This document shows positions 8,384 to 16,468 of a stretch of 48,791 bases of DNA, piece after piece (within the stretch, counting starts at the first letter, position 1; every line of letters begins with the position of its first letter). The position numbers and the translations under genes were made by a program. Origin of the DNA: Rhizobium esperanzae (GTDB lineage: Bacteria; Pseudomonadota; Alphaproteobacteria; Rhizobiales; Rhizobiaceae). The DNA lies in contig NZ_JACIFY010000029.1 in NCBI RefSeq assembly GCF_014197615.1, positions 1-48,791 on the forward strand. Direction: 5' to 3'. Below the pieces are notes generated by a model. It was not told the origin of the DNA. It saw only the letters and a list, made by a program, of their open reading frames with translations, and did no database searches.

Positions 8384-9324
8384 GCCTTGCGGCCCAGTTC
8401 GAGCAGGCGGCTCATCGAGATCGATCCGACGGGCGCCTTTTCGCCATCCTGCACTGCCGCCTCCTCGACCCCCTGCCAGATCATTTCGGCCAGCGCATCG
8501 CGCAGGCTGAGCGACTGCGGCAAGGCATAGGAAAGACCGCCCTTGGCCGGCTCCATGCTCTCCTTCAGCGGCAGCAGCGACATCAGCTTCAGCGCCCGGT
8601 CGGAGGTGCCGGTCAATTGCTGCACGAAGGGATCGGCGGGCTCGGTGAGGATCTTTTCCGGCGTCGAGCATTGCAGCAATCGGCCCTCGCTCATGACGGC
8701 GATCTGGTTGCCGAGATGGAAGGCCTCGTCCATGTCGTGGGTGACGAGGATGATGGTGGTGCCGAACTGCTTCTGGATCGCGAGCAGATCGTCCTGCGCC
8801 TTGCCGCGGATGACCGGATCGAGCGCGCCGAAGGGCTCGTCCATCAACAGCAGTTCCGGCTCGGCCGCCAGCGCCCGGGCGACGCCGACGCGCTGCTGCT
8901 GGCCGCCGGAAAGCTGATGCGGGTATTTCTCGGCAAAGGTTGCCGGATCGAGATTGAACAGCCCGAGCAGTTCCTCGACCCGTCTGGAAATGCGCGTGGA
9001 ATCCCAGTCGAGAAGCTGCGGCACGGTGGCGATATTCTGCGCCACCGTCCGGTGCGGGAAGAGGCCGTGCCCCTGGATAGCATAGCCGATCTTGCGGCGA
9101 AGCTCGGTCACCTCGACGTCGACGACATTCTGTCCGTTGACGAAGATCTGACCTTCGGTGATCGGCACCAGCCGGTTGATCATCCGCATCAGCGTCGATT
9201 TGCCGGAGCCCGACGTGCCGACGATGACGGTGATCTCGCCCTTCTCGACGTTCATCGAGACCTTGTCGACGACGGTGGCAGCACCATAGCGCTTGGTGAC
9301 GTTCCTGATCTCGATCATGCTCAT
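8380..9324 (-). CDS. yehX: Osmoprotectant ABC transporter ATP-binding protein (YehX-like)
   Basis: A 314-residue ATPase powering the importer encoded by its neighbours. Walker A is G-T-S-G-S-G-K-S-T near residue 40, the Q-loop region is I-Q-G-H-G-L-F-P-H, the signature is L-S-G-G-Q-Q-Q-R, Walker B is L-L-L-M-D-E-P-F-G-A-L-D, and the H-loop is V-T-H-D-M-D-E-A. About 70 residues follow the ATPase core, with no clear paired CBS domains, which is shorter than ProV/OpuCA. The start at 9324 overlaps the upstream permease stop (ATGA), and the stop overlaps the next permease start in the same way. A second ATG two codons later is possible. Confidence 0.9.
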   Translation of the reverse strand: MSMIEIRNVTKRYGAATVVDKVSMNVEKGEITVIVGTSGSGKSTLMRMINRLVPITEGQIFVNGQNVVDVEVTELRRKIGYAIQGHGLFPHRTVAQNIATVPQLLDWDSTRISRRVEELLGLFNLDPATFAEKYPHQLSGGQQQRVGVARALAAEPELLLMDEPFGALDPVIRGKAQDDLLAIQKQFGTTIILVTHDMDEAFHLGNQIAVMSEGRLLQCSTPEKILTEPADPFVQQLTGTSDRALKLMSLLPLKESMEPAKGGLSYALPQSLSLRDALAEMIWQGVEEAAVQDGEKAPVGSISMSRLLELGRKA

Positions 9325-10487
9325 GCGGCAGGTCCCCGGATGCTGTCGATGACCGCATCGAGGATGACGGCCGATGAGAAGGCGAAGAAGACGGTCGGCA
9401 CGGCGCCGAGCAGGACGAGGTCCATCGCCGTCTGGCCGAGCCCCTGGAAGATGAAGATGCCGAAGCCGCCGCCGCCGATCAGCGCGGCGATCGTCACCAT
9501 GCCGATGGCCTGCACCAGCACGATGCGGATGCCGGTGAGGATGACGGGAAAGGCGAGCGGCATGTCGATACCGGTGAGGATCTGCCGGCGCGTCAGCCCC
9601 ATGCCGGCCGCTGCATCGCGCACCGAGGGGTCGACGCCCTGAAGGCCGACGACGGTGTTGGCGACGATCGGCAGCAGCGAATAGAGCACGAGTGCAATCA
9701 AGGCAGGCGCCGTGCCGATGCCGCGGATGCCGATAGCGGCCGCCAGCGCCACATGGGTGGCGAGATAACCGAGCGGCAGCATCAACAAGCCGAAAAGGGC
9801 GAGACTGGGGATCGTCTGGATCAGGCTGAGACCCTGCAGCACGACGGAGCGCAGCTTCGGCACCCAGAAGCAGAGGATGCCGAGCGGCAGGCCGAGAATG
9901 ATGGCGATCGCAAGCGAACCGAAGGCGAGCAGCAGATGCGAAATCGCCTCCGTCTCGAATTGCGGCGCCCGCGTCGAGAATTCCTTCATGATCGAAAGGC
10001 TGTCGAGCAGGCCGGAAGAGAGGAAGGCGAAGAGCAGCGCCGTGTAGGCGGCAAGCGCTGCGACCCGCATCCACGGCGCCAGCCGGATCTTGACGAGCGC
10101 ATCCGAGATGATGAGCCCGATCACCGCAAACAGCACCCAGAAACCGCCGCCGGGCGTCATGCGCGCCACCGTGCTGCCCGGCGGCGTGGCCGCGGCCGAG
10201 ACGAGGCCGATCGCAGCGATCAGCGCCGCAAGGCAGAGCGTAGCGATGACAAGCCGCGCCAGAGCATGGCGCAGGAACAGCGCGGCCAAGGCGGTGAGGA
10301 TGAGAAGCACGCTGAGGATGATGACGGAAGGCTGGGGAAGAAGCTGCGTCAGCAGCATCGGCTTGCCGGCGGCGATGCGGTTCGCCTTGACATAGATGAA
10401 GGGCATCAGCGCCGTCGCTGCGATACCGCCGGCCACCAGAACCACGCCGAGCCGGTCCAGCCTGCGGACCGCTGAGGTTTCTTCCAT
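9321..10487 (-). CDS. yehY: Osmoprotectant ABC transporter permease with N-terminal membrane extension (YehY-like)
   Basis: A 388-residue membrane protein. The first 160 residues hold several extra hydrophobic segments absent from ordinary ProW-type permeases. The C-terminal half is the usual transport domain, with V-R-D-A-A-A-G-M-G-L-T-R-R-Q-I-L-T-G-I-D-M-P-L-A-F-P as the EAA-like loop. Length and layout match E. coli YehY. The preferred start is ATG at 10487, with AGGG about ten bases upstream; the longer frame to 10550 would read through the intercistronic hairpin. It follows the binding-protein gene after that hairpin and is coupled to the ATPase by a 4-bp overlap. Confidence 0.88.
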   Translation of the reverse strand: MEETSAVRRLDRLGVVLVAGGIAATALMPFIYVKANRIAAGKPMLLTQLLPQPSVIILSVLLILTALAALFLRHALARLVIATLCLAALIAAIGLVSAAATPPGSTVARMTPGGGFWVLFAVIGLIISDALVKIRLAPWMRVAALAAYTALLFAFLSSGLLDSLSIMKEFSTRAPQFETEAISHLLLAFGSLAIAIILGLPLGILCFWVPKLRSVVLQGLSLIQTIPSLALFGLLMLPLGYLATHVALAAAIGIRGIGTAPALIALVLYSLLPIVANTVVGLQGVDPSVRDAAAGMGLTRRQILTGIDMPLAFPVILTGIRIVLVQAIGMVTIAALIGGGGFGIFIFQGLGQTAMDLVLLGAVPTVFFAFSSAVILDAVIDSIRGPAA

Positions 10488-10522
10488 CAAATCAACCCTG
10501 TCTGGCCTACCGGCAAAGGGAG

Positions 10523-10545
10523 GCTCCGCCCGCAAGGGGCGGAGC
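10523..10545 (-). promoter_or_regulatory. Intercistronic hairpin after the osmF-like binding-protein gene
   Basis: A 9-bp GC stem (GCTCCGCCC with GGGCGGAGC) with a 5-base loop and no T run. It probably protects or partly terminates the upstream message, so the binding protein is made in excess over the membrane parts. Confidence 0.6.
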
Positions 10546-10553
10546 GGCAATGA

Positions 10554-11462
10554 TTACTTCAGGAAGCCTTTTTCCTTGAGATAGGCTTCGGCGACGGATT
10601 TTGCCGGCTCGCCGTCGACCTGGATCTTGGCGTTGAGCTTGCGCAACTCGTCGGCGCTCAGGCTCTTGAAGATCGGCGAGAGAATTTCCTCGATCTTCGG
10701 ATTGGCCTTCAGCACCTCCTCGCGGATGATCGGCGTCGGCGCATAGACCTGCTGCACGTTCTTGTCGTCTTCGAGAACGGTCAGCTCGGCCGCCTGGATC
10801 GCGCCGTCGGTGCCGTAGACCATGGCGGTGTTGACGCCGTTGGTCTGGTCGGCCGCCGCCTTGATCGTCGCCGCCGTATCGCCGCCGGAGAGAACGACCA
10901 TCTGATCGGGCTTCAGCTGGAAGCCGTAGGTCGTCTGGAAGGCAGGAAGCGCGCCGGCCGAATTGACGAATTCGGCCGAAGCCGCGAGCTTGGCTTCACC
11001 GCCGCCGGCCACCCATTTGCCGAAATCCGTCAGGCTCTTCAGCTTGTTCGGCTCGGCGACGTCGTTGCGCACGGCAAGCGCCCAGGTGTTGTTGGCGGGC
11101 GACGGCGTCAGCCAGACGATCTTGTTGGCGTCGTAATCGAGCTTCTTCGCCAGCTCGTATCCCTGGTCGATGTTCTTCCAGGCCGCGTCGTCGGCCTTGT
11201 TGAAGAAGAAGCCGGCATTGCCGGTATATTCCGGATAGATGTCGATTTCGCCAGCGGTGATCGCCTTGCGCACGACCGGTGTCGCGCCGAGTGCGATGCG
11301 GTCCTGCGTCTTGATGCCGTTGGCTTCGAGCGCGAGCGCAATGACGTTGCCGAGCAGCGTGCCTTCCGTGTCGATCTTCGACGAGACGACGACGTCTGCG
11401 GCCTGAACCGCGCCCGCTGCGAAGGCGGAGAGCGAAACGGCAAGTGCGAGTTTCTTCAGCAT
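10554..11462 (-). CDS. osmF: Osmoprotectant ABC transporter substrate-binding protein (OsmF/YehZ-like)
   Basis: A 302-residue periplasmic binding protein. The N-terminus is a typical signal peptide (M-L-K-K-L, hydrophobic core, cleavage near A-V-Q-A-A-D). The mature part resembles the OpuAC/ProX group: S-S-K-I-D-T-E-G near the start, D-I-Y-P-E-Y-T-G-N-A in the first lobe, and V-V-L-S-G-G-D-T-A-A later. The D-I-Y-P-E-Y-T-G block is diagnostic for glycine betaine/choline-type receptors. The start is ATG at 11462 with AAGGGGATATTCC upstream; the longer frame adds a non-signal leader and is rejected. It is first in the minus-strand operon and divergent from the tandem-HTH LysR gene, which may control it. 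Confidence 0.9.
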   Translation of the reverse strand: MLKKLALAVSLSAFAAGAVQAADVVVSSKIDTEGTLLGNVIALALEANGIKTQDRIALGATPVVRKAITAGEIDIYPEYTGNAGFFFNKADDAAWKNIDQGYELAKKLDYDANKIVWLTPSPANNTWALAVRNDVAEPNKLKSLTDFGKWVAGGGEAKLAASAEFVNSAGALPAFQTTYGFQLKPDQMVVLSGGDTAATIKAAADQTNGVNTAMVYGTDGAIQAAELTVLEDDKNVQQVYAPTPIIREEVLKANPKIEEILSPIFKSLSADELRKLNAKIQVDGEPAKSVAEAYLKEKGFLK

Positions 11463-11884
11463 GGAATATCCCCTTGTTAAACACCGTTGAATGAGGCTCA
11501 AGCCCTTGGCGGGAGGCTTGCGCACAGAAAACCCGCCGGCGAAGGCGACGAAGCCGCCATCATGCCGGAATTGCGTGCGTCATGGAAATAGCGTGCCCGC
11601 CCGAAAAATCGATGCAAGCGCCCTCCAGTATTTGCGGTCGCGCTGACGATTATGGCGGCGAACACATCTCCGCGCGCGGAAATGCATTCCCTTTTCCAAA
11701 GTCGGCGCGATTTGTTTTTGTTCCCTTGCGTGTTTCCACGATATTCCCCGGCTCTTTCGCGGATTCCCGCCGGCCGGATTTTTCTTTGACGAAACGATAG
11801 CCCGCCTCTCTGGAAGCAGGGATATCTTTTTTCACGAACACATCATATCGTCCGGTTTTTCCAGCGCTTTCCGGAGGGAGCGGT
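11463..11884. promoter_or_regulatory. Divergent control region between osmF-like operon and LysR gene
   Basis: A 422-bp gap with lower GC than its flanks. It includes several T-rich stretches (around 11690-11735 and 11825-11870) suitable for promoters. No convincing gene is seen, and I could not place a single -35/-10 pair with confidence. It should hold the operon promoter (minus) and the regulator promoter (plus). Confidence 0.45.
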
Positions 11885-13111
11885 TTGCATCTCGGTGCCC
11901 TGTTCGTAAGCCATCATGTCCTGATCTCCGGTTCGGTGCGCGAGACGGCGCGGCGTTTCCAGCTGTCGCCGTCCACCGTGTCATCCGCCCTCCACCATCT
12001 CGAGACCGAACTGGCGATGAAGCTGACCGAACGCGCCTCCGGCGAGCTGGTGACGCTGATTGCAAGCGGCAGGGTGCTGGAAGGCCTGGCGCCGATCACG
12101 GCGGCGATCGGCGAACTCCGTCAGTTCACCGGTCACGATAATGCCGACGCCCATGACGCCTGGGCGTCCCGCATTCCCGTCAAGATCGTCACGATCGAGC
12201 GTTTTCTCGAAGTGGCCGACCAGGGCAGCATCAACCGCGCCGCCCGCCGCCTTCGCCTCGGTCAGCCGCAGCTTTCGCTTCAGCTTGCCAATCTGGAGAA
12301 ATTCCTGGGTGGCCGCCTGTTCGAGCGGCAGGCGCAGGGCTCGGTGCTGACGGAGGAGGGCAGGCGCGCCTACCAGATTTTCACGGCGATCAGCCAGGCC
12401 TGGAACGATCTGAAATCGCAGGCCGACGAGCGTTACCGGCGCGCCGCCCGCTCGCTGCGCATCGGCTCGATCATCCCGACCGGCTCGGAAAGCTGGGTGG
12501 CGCGTTGCCTGGGTGTGCTGGTCTCCGAATGGAATGCCGGCCGCAACAACAATGCGATCTCGCTGGTCTCGATGACCGCCGACGATCTGCGCGAGGCGCT
12601 GAAGAGCGGCCGCATCGATGTCGCAATCCTGGATTCGGTCTTTGGCCTGGAAAGCTTCCGGCACCGTCAATTGCTGCAGACCGAGATGGTGGTGATCGCC
12701 CCGCCCGACAGCACCGTTACAAGCGTCGCCGATCTCGTCGCCGCTCACCCGATCTGCATGCCGAGCCCGCGCACCGGCCTCGGCCATGCGGCGATGGCCT
12801 TCAGCGACGAGCGCGCCCCGAACCGCCGCCTACGCAGCCGGGATATCACCGCGGCGGATTCGCTGCCCGTGATCGTCGACCTCGTCGCCAATCACGGCTA
12901 CGTCTCCTTCCTCGGCCGGGTCAGCGCCATGCCGATCGCCGATAAGGTGCGCATTGTCGATCTCGACGAACACCTGCCGATGTCCTATCACGTCGCCTTC
13001 AACCATCGCAAAGCCGCAGCCGATGCCTGCGCCGTCATCATCGAAGCGGCGGCAAGGATTACGTCGGAATCTGTCGCGCAAACCGACAGCGTGAGGGAGA
13101 GCGCAGCATGA
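11885..13111 (+). CDS. LysR-type transcriptional regulator with two tandem HTH domains
   Basis: The product is 408 residues, about 100 longer than ordinary LysR proteins. Residues about 8-65 form one LysR-type winged HTH (S-V-R-E-T-A-R-R-F-Q-L-S-P-S-T-V-S-S-A-L-H-H-L-E). Residues about 100-160 form a second, more canonical one (S-I-N-R-A-A-R-R-L-R-L-G-Q-P-Q-L-S-L-Q-L-A-N-L-E-K-F-L-G). A substrate-binding domain follows from about 190. Translation starts at TTG, 6-8 bases after GGAGGGAG. The stop overlaps the cutC start by 4 bp. The gene is divergent from the osmoprotectant transporter, the obvious candidate target. The effector is unknown. It might be misread as an ordinary LysR if the start were placed downstream, but the upstream frame is clearly coding. 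Confidence 0.88.
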   Translation: MHLGALFVSHHVLISGSVRETARRFQLSPSTVSSALHHLETELAMKLTERASGELVTLIASGRVLEGLAPITAAIGELRQFTGHDNADAHDAWASRIPVKIVTIERFLEVADQGSINRAARRLRLGQPQLSLQLANLEKFLGGRLFERQAQGSVLTEEGRRAYQIFTAISQAWNDLKSQADERYRRAARSLRIGSIIPTGSESWVARCLGVLVSEWNAGRNNNAISLVSMTADDLREALKSGRIDVAILDSVFGLESFRHRQLLQTEMVVIAPPDSTVTSVADLVAAHPICMPSPRTGLGHAAMAFSDERAPNRRLRSRDITAADSLPVIVDLVANHGYVSFLGRVSAMPIADKVRIVDLDEHLPMSYHVAFNHRKAAADACAVIIEAAARITSESVAQTDSVRESAA

Positions 13112-13833
13112 CGATTTTACTTGAGGTCTGCGTCGACAGCGCCGAAGGCCTTGCTGCGGCCATCGAGGGCGGCGCCGGCCGGATCGAACTCTGCTCGGCG
13201 CTGGAGCTCGGTGGCCTGACGCCGCTGCCGAGCCTGATGAGGATCGCTGCCCGGGCGCCCATTCCGGTCTACGCAATGATCCGCCCGCATGCCGGCCCCT
13301 TCATCTTCGGCAGTGCGGACGAGGAAGCGATGATGCTCGATATCGATGCCGTGCGCGCCGCAGGCCTCGCCGGCGTCGTCATCGGCGCCAACCGGCCCGA
13401 TGGCACGCTCGACATGCCGCTGATCCACCGGCTGAAAGCGCATGCGGTCGACCTCGGCTCGACGCTGCACCGCGCCTTCGACCTGGTGCCGGATGCCGAT
13501 CAGGCGCTGGAACAGGCGATCGAACTCGGCTGCGAGCGCATCCTCACCTCCGGCTGCGCGCTGAAAGCCGCCGATGGCCTCGACACGCTGAAGCGCTTCT
13601 CGGCGCATGCTGCCGGCCGCATCTCCATCATGCCCGGCAGCGGCATCCGCCCCGCCAATGTCGGCGCGATATTGCAGGCAACCGGCGCCCGCGAGGTGCA
13701 CGGCTCCTGCAGTTCGCCGGTCGAAAGCCGCGATCCGCGTGCGGTGGCTTTTGGTTTCGAGGCGAAAAGCGCGAACCGGACGGATGTCGCGGTGGTCCGG
13801 GAGATGCGCAGGGCGATTGCGGCGGTGGATTAG
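13108..13833 (+). CDS. cutC: CutC family protein
   Basis: A 241-residue cytoplasmic TIM-barrel protein of the CutC family, first linked to copper homeostasis in E. coli, although its biochemical role remains debated. Characteristic blocks are L-E-V-C-V-D-S near the start, G-G-A-x-R-I-E-L-C-S-A-L, V-Y-A-M-I-R-P-H-A-G, L-H-R-A-F-D, I-L-T-S-G, I-S-I-M-P-G-S-G-I-R and the final V-H-G-S-C. The ATG sits inside the stop of the LysR gene, so the two are translationally coupled. That coupling to a regulator rather than a copper gene gives no support for a copper role here. No signal peptide or metal-binding tail is present. Confidence 0.92.
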   Translation: MTILLEVCVDSAEGLAAAIEGGAGRIELCSALELGGLTPLPSLMRIAARAPIPVYAMIRPHAGPFIFGSADEEAMMLDIDAVRAAGLAGVVIGANRPDGTLDMPLIHRLKAHAVDLGSTLHRAFDLVPDADQALEQAIELGCERILTSGCALKAADGLDTLKRFSAHAAGRISIMPGSGIRPANVGAILQATGAREVHGSCSSPVESRDPRAVAFGFEAKSANRTDVAVVREMRRAIAAVD

Positions 13834-13888
13834 CGGCTTCTGCACTTTTGACGGCGAACGGTTGGAGTTCGGAATCTGAATGGAGGGC

Positions 13889-14185
13889 TTGCGGCCATGG
13901 GTCCTCGGGTCAAGCCCGAGGACGACGGAGGATGGGGGAGCCTATGCGGCAGGTACCGCAAGCGCAGCGGTTTCCCAAGGCAAAGCGCGAAGCGCTTTTG
14001 CCGGGAGTTGTGTAAAAACAAAAAAGTTTGAGCGGTTCTGCGCTTCCGCGAGAACCTGAACCGCCGGAAGCGATTTTCACCAAACCGCCCCGCACTTTGC
14101 TGGAATTCCTCCGGAGATCCCGCCTCTTACCGCGTCGATTTCCCCATTCTCCGTCATACTCGGGCTTGACCCGAGTATCCACGCG
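13889..14185. repeat. Composite palindromic repeat between convergent genes
   Basis: This 378-bp gap (13834-14211) holds two related hairpins: GTCCTCGGG/CCCGAGGAC at 13901-13923 and ATACTCGGG/CCCGAGTAT at 14156-14178, each with a 5-base loop. The same pair recurs in the opposite order at 34718-34843. Short open frames inside it are artefacts of the repeat. No gene is visible. Confidence 0.8.
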
Positions 14186-14211
14186 CAGCACTCCGCGCGC
14201 ATGAACACGCC

Positions 14212-15231
14212 CTACCTACCAACCCTGATCACCGCCTTGATCAGCCCACTCTTCTCATGCGCCCAGCGGGCGAGGTCGCGCGGTGCGTCGGCGAGTGTCG
14301 TGCGGTGGGTGATGAGCTTGTCCACCGGCACCAGGCCCTTGGCGATCGAATCCGCCACATGTTCGAAATCGACGCGGGTGGCGTTGCGGCTGCCGATCAG
14401 CATCATTTCGCGCTTGTGGAATTCGGGGTCGGAGAAGCGGATATCGTCCTTGACGACGCTGACCAGCACCAGCGCGCCGCCATGGGCGACGAAGGAGAAG
14501 GCCTTTTCCATCGACGGGCCGTAACCAGTGGCGTCGAACACCACGTCGAAACCGTCGCCGCCGGTCTTTTCCTTGACGGCCTCGGCCGTCGCGTCGTTGG
14601 CGACGATGCCTGATGTGAAGCCGAAGCGCTCAGCCGCCATCTGCAGCCGCTCGGCGCTGGTATCGAGCAGCGTCACGTCATGGCCGGCGATGCGCGAAAA
14701 GATCGCCGCCCCGAGCCCGATCGGGCCGGCGCCGATGACGAGCGAGCGTGCGCCGGCGCCGGCGAGCGAACGGCGGACCGCATGGGCGCCGATCGCCAGG
14801 AATTCGGTCGTCGCCGCCGCTTCGAGGCTGAGGCCTTGGGCAGGATACAGGTTCCCGGCCGGAACCGAAATTTCCTCGCAGAAGGCGCCGTCCGTATGGA
14901 CGCCGAGCACCTTGATATTGGTGCAGCAATTCGGCTTGCCCTTGATGCAGGCGACACATTGGCCACAGGAGAGATAGGGATTGACGATGACGGGGGTGCC
15001 GGCCGTGAGTGCGACGCCGTCGCCCGCCTCGATCACCGTCGCCGAGATCTCGTGCCCCATTACCCGGGGATATTCGAGGAAAGGATGTTTGCCCTCGAAG
15101 ATATGATAATCCGTGCCGCAAATGCCGACATGGCTGACGGCCAGCCGCACCCAGCCGGGCGCCGGTGCTGCGGGCGAGGGGCGTTCGACGAGTTCGAGCA
15201 CGCCGGGCTCCCGGCAAACGACTGCTTTCAT
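14212..15231 (-). CDS. Zinc-dependent alcohol dehydrogenase (sugar acid or polyol type)
   Basis: A 339-residue medium-chain dehydrogenase. The catalytic zinc ligands are Cys in G-I-C-G-T-D-Y-H and the His-Glu pair in V-M-G-H-E. The structural zinc lobe is C-G-Q-C-x-x-C-x(7)-C. The Rossmann motif is G-A-G-P-I-G-L-G in the middle. The length and sequence style resemble L-galactonate 5-dehydrogenase (LgoD/YjjN) and related sugar-acid dehydrogenases. It is the last gene of the minus-strand sugar cluster, separated from the permease by a mosaic repeat, so it may have its own promoter. I infer oxidation of a sugar-acid intermediate, possibly 2-keto-3-deoxy-L-fuconate, but the substrate is not visible. 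The start is ATG at 15231, with only a weak GAG upstream. Confidence 0.85.
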   Translation of the reverse strand: MKAVVCREPGVLELVERPSPAAPAPGWVRLAVSHVGICGTDYHIFEGKHPFLEYPRVMGHEISATVIEAGDGVALTAGTPVIVNPYLSCGQCVACIKGKPNCCTNIKVLGVHTDGAFCEEISVPAGNLYPAQGLSLEAAATTEFLAIGAHAVRRSLAGAGARSLVIGAGPIGLGAAIFSRIAGHDVTLLDTSAERLQMAAERFGFTSGIVANDATAEAVKEKTGGDGFDVVFDATGYGPSMEKAFSFVAHGGALVLVSVVKDDIRFSDPEFHKREMMLIGSRNATRVDFEHVADSIAKGLVPVDKLITHRTTLADAPRDLARWAHEKSGLIKAVIRVGR

Positions 15232-15274
15232 GACGGATCTCGATTCTTCGTTTTTACTCTGTGTCGGATAGCTA

Positions 15275-15450
15275 CACCTCACCCTAGCCTTACCGGGGTC
15301 GAGCCACTCGTCTCGACCCGTCCTGCGGACCCTGTTTGCGGGGCGAGGGGACGTGCCCAGCGAGACGTTGGCGAAGGACCGAGAGGTTGCGGCCTGGTCC
15401 CTTCGCCCCGCGAGCGGGGAGAAGGTGGCGGCAGCCGGATGAGGGGCAGG
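15275..15450. repeat. Mosaic palindromic repeat (RIME-like) with an internal insertion
   Basis: Shares the CGGGGCGAGGGGACGTGCC block, the CGAGAGGTTGCGG block and the GGGGAGAAGGTG...GCCGGATGAG end with the copy at 48604-48740. Relative to that copy it carries an extra segment with a GTCGAG...CTCGAC inverted repeat. It separates the permease and dehydrogenase genes. Confidence 0.75.
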
Positions 15451-15466
15451 CGGCCGCTCTCGCCGC

Positions 15467-16441
15467 TCAGTTGCTCTTGCGGCGGCGCAGCTGGTCGAAG
15501 AACACGATCACGATGATCAGCAGTCCGGTGATGATGCGCTGCCAGAAGGAGTTGACGTTCAAAAGGTTGGCGCCGTTGTTGATCGTGGCGAGAATGAAGG
15601 CGCCGATCAGCGGGCCGTGCACGGAACCGACCGCGCCGAACAGGCTGGTGCCGCCGATAACCGAGGAGGCGATCGCCTGCAATTCCCAGCCGTCGGCCTG
15701 CGTCGCATTGCCGATCGCGATGCGCGAGGCGAGCAGCACGCCGACGAAGGCGGCAAAGCCGGCGGACAGGATATAGGCGAGATAGATCATGCCCTTGACG
15801 TTGACGCCGGAAAGGCGCGCGGCTTCCGCATTCGAACCGACGGCGAAGAGATAGCGGCCCCAGCGGCTGAGATGCAGGAAGACGAAGGAGGGCACCGCCA
15901 CCAGGATGACCATCCAGAACAGGCTCGGAATGCTGAGGAAATCGGCGCGGGCGAAATTGCTGAAACCTTCGTCGGTGATGCTGATCGTCGAGCCGTTGGT
16001 GATCAGGAGGCCGATGCCGCGCAGCGACGTCAGCGTTGCCAGCGTGATGATGAAGGGCGGCAGGCCCATATGCACGATGCCGAAGCCATGGAAGGCGCCG
16101 ATCGCCACACCGATGGCGAGCGTCAGCACGATCGCGCCCCAGAGCGGCACGCCGGCCTGCAACAGCCAGGCGATGATGACGGTGCAGAAGCCGACGATCG
16201 CGCCGACCGACAGGTCGATGCCGGCGGTGATGATGACGAAGGTCTGGCCGAGCGCCAGGATCGCCGTCATTGCGCCCTGACGCAGCAGGTTCGAGATGTT
16301 GAGCGGCGTCCAGAAGCTCGGGGTGACCAAGCCGAGCACGATCCAGAGGAAGACCAGCAGCCCGATCAGCGTCAGGCCGAACAGGATGTTCATTTTCCGG
16401 CGCGGCGGCGGTGCGGCGATTTCGGTGGGGGTGGCAGTCAT
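15467..16441 (-). CDS. Sugar ABC transporter permease (CUT2/RbsC type)
   Basis: A 324-residue inner-membrane protein with many hydrophobic segments, the usual size for RbsC-type permeases. Family hallmarks are G-Q-T-F-V-I-I-T-A-G-I-D-L-S-V-G near residue 65 and the late G-G-T-S-L-F-G-A-x-G-S-x-x-G block with a conserved I-x-x-G-L-L-I-I-V-I end. It would form a homodimeric channel with the ATPase and binding protein encoded directly upstream. The start is ATG at 16441 with GAGGGAGAAA before it. It lies 27 bp after the ATPase stop, so it is in the same operon. Confidence 0.92.
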   Translation of the reverse strand: MTATPTEIAAPPPRRKMNILFGLTLIGLLVFLWIVLGLVTPSFWTPLNISNLLRQGAMTAILALGQTFVIITAGIDLSVGAIVGFCTVIIAWLLQAGVPLWGAIVLTLAIGVAIGAFHGFGIVHMGLPPFIITLATLTSLRGIGLLITNGSTISITDEGFSNFARADFLSIPSLFWMVILVAVPSFVFLHLSRWGRYLFAVGSNAEAARLSGVNVKGMIYLAYILSAGFAAFVGVLLASRIAIGNATQADGWELQAIASSVIGGTSLFGAVGSVHGPLIGAFILATINNGANLLNVNSFWQRIITGLLIIVIVFFDQLRRRKSN

Positions 16442-16468
16442 GAATTTTCTCCCTCTTATTCTTCTGGC

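Noticed and set aside
13910..14191. Short open frame across the palindromic repeat
   Set aside because: Its codons come from the repeat itself, and there is no ribosome site or conserved product.
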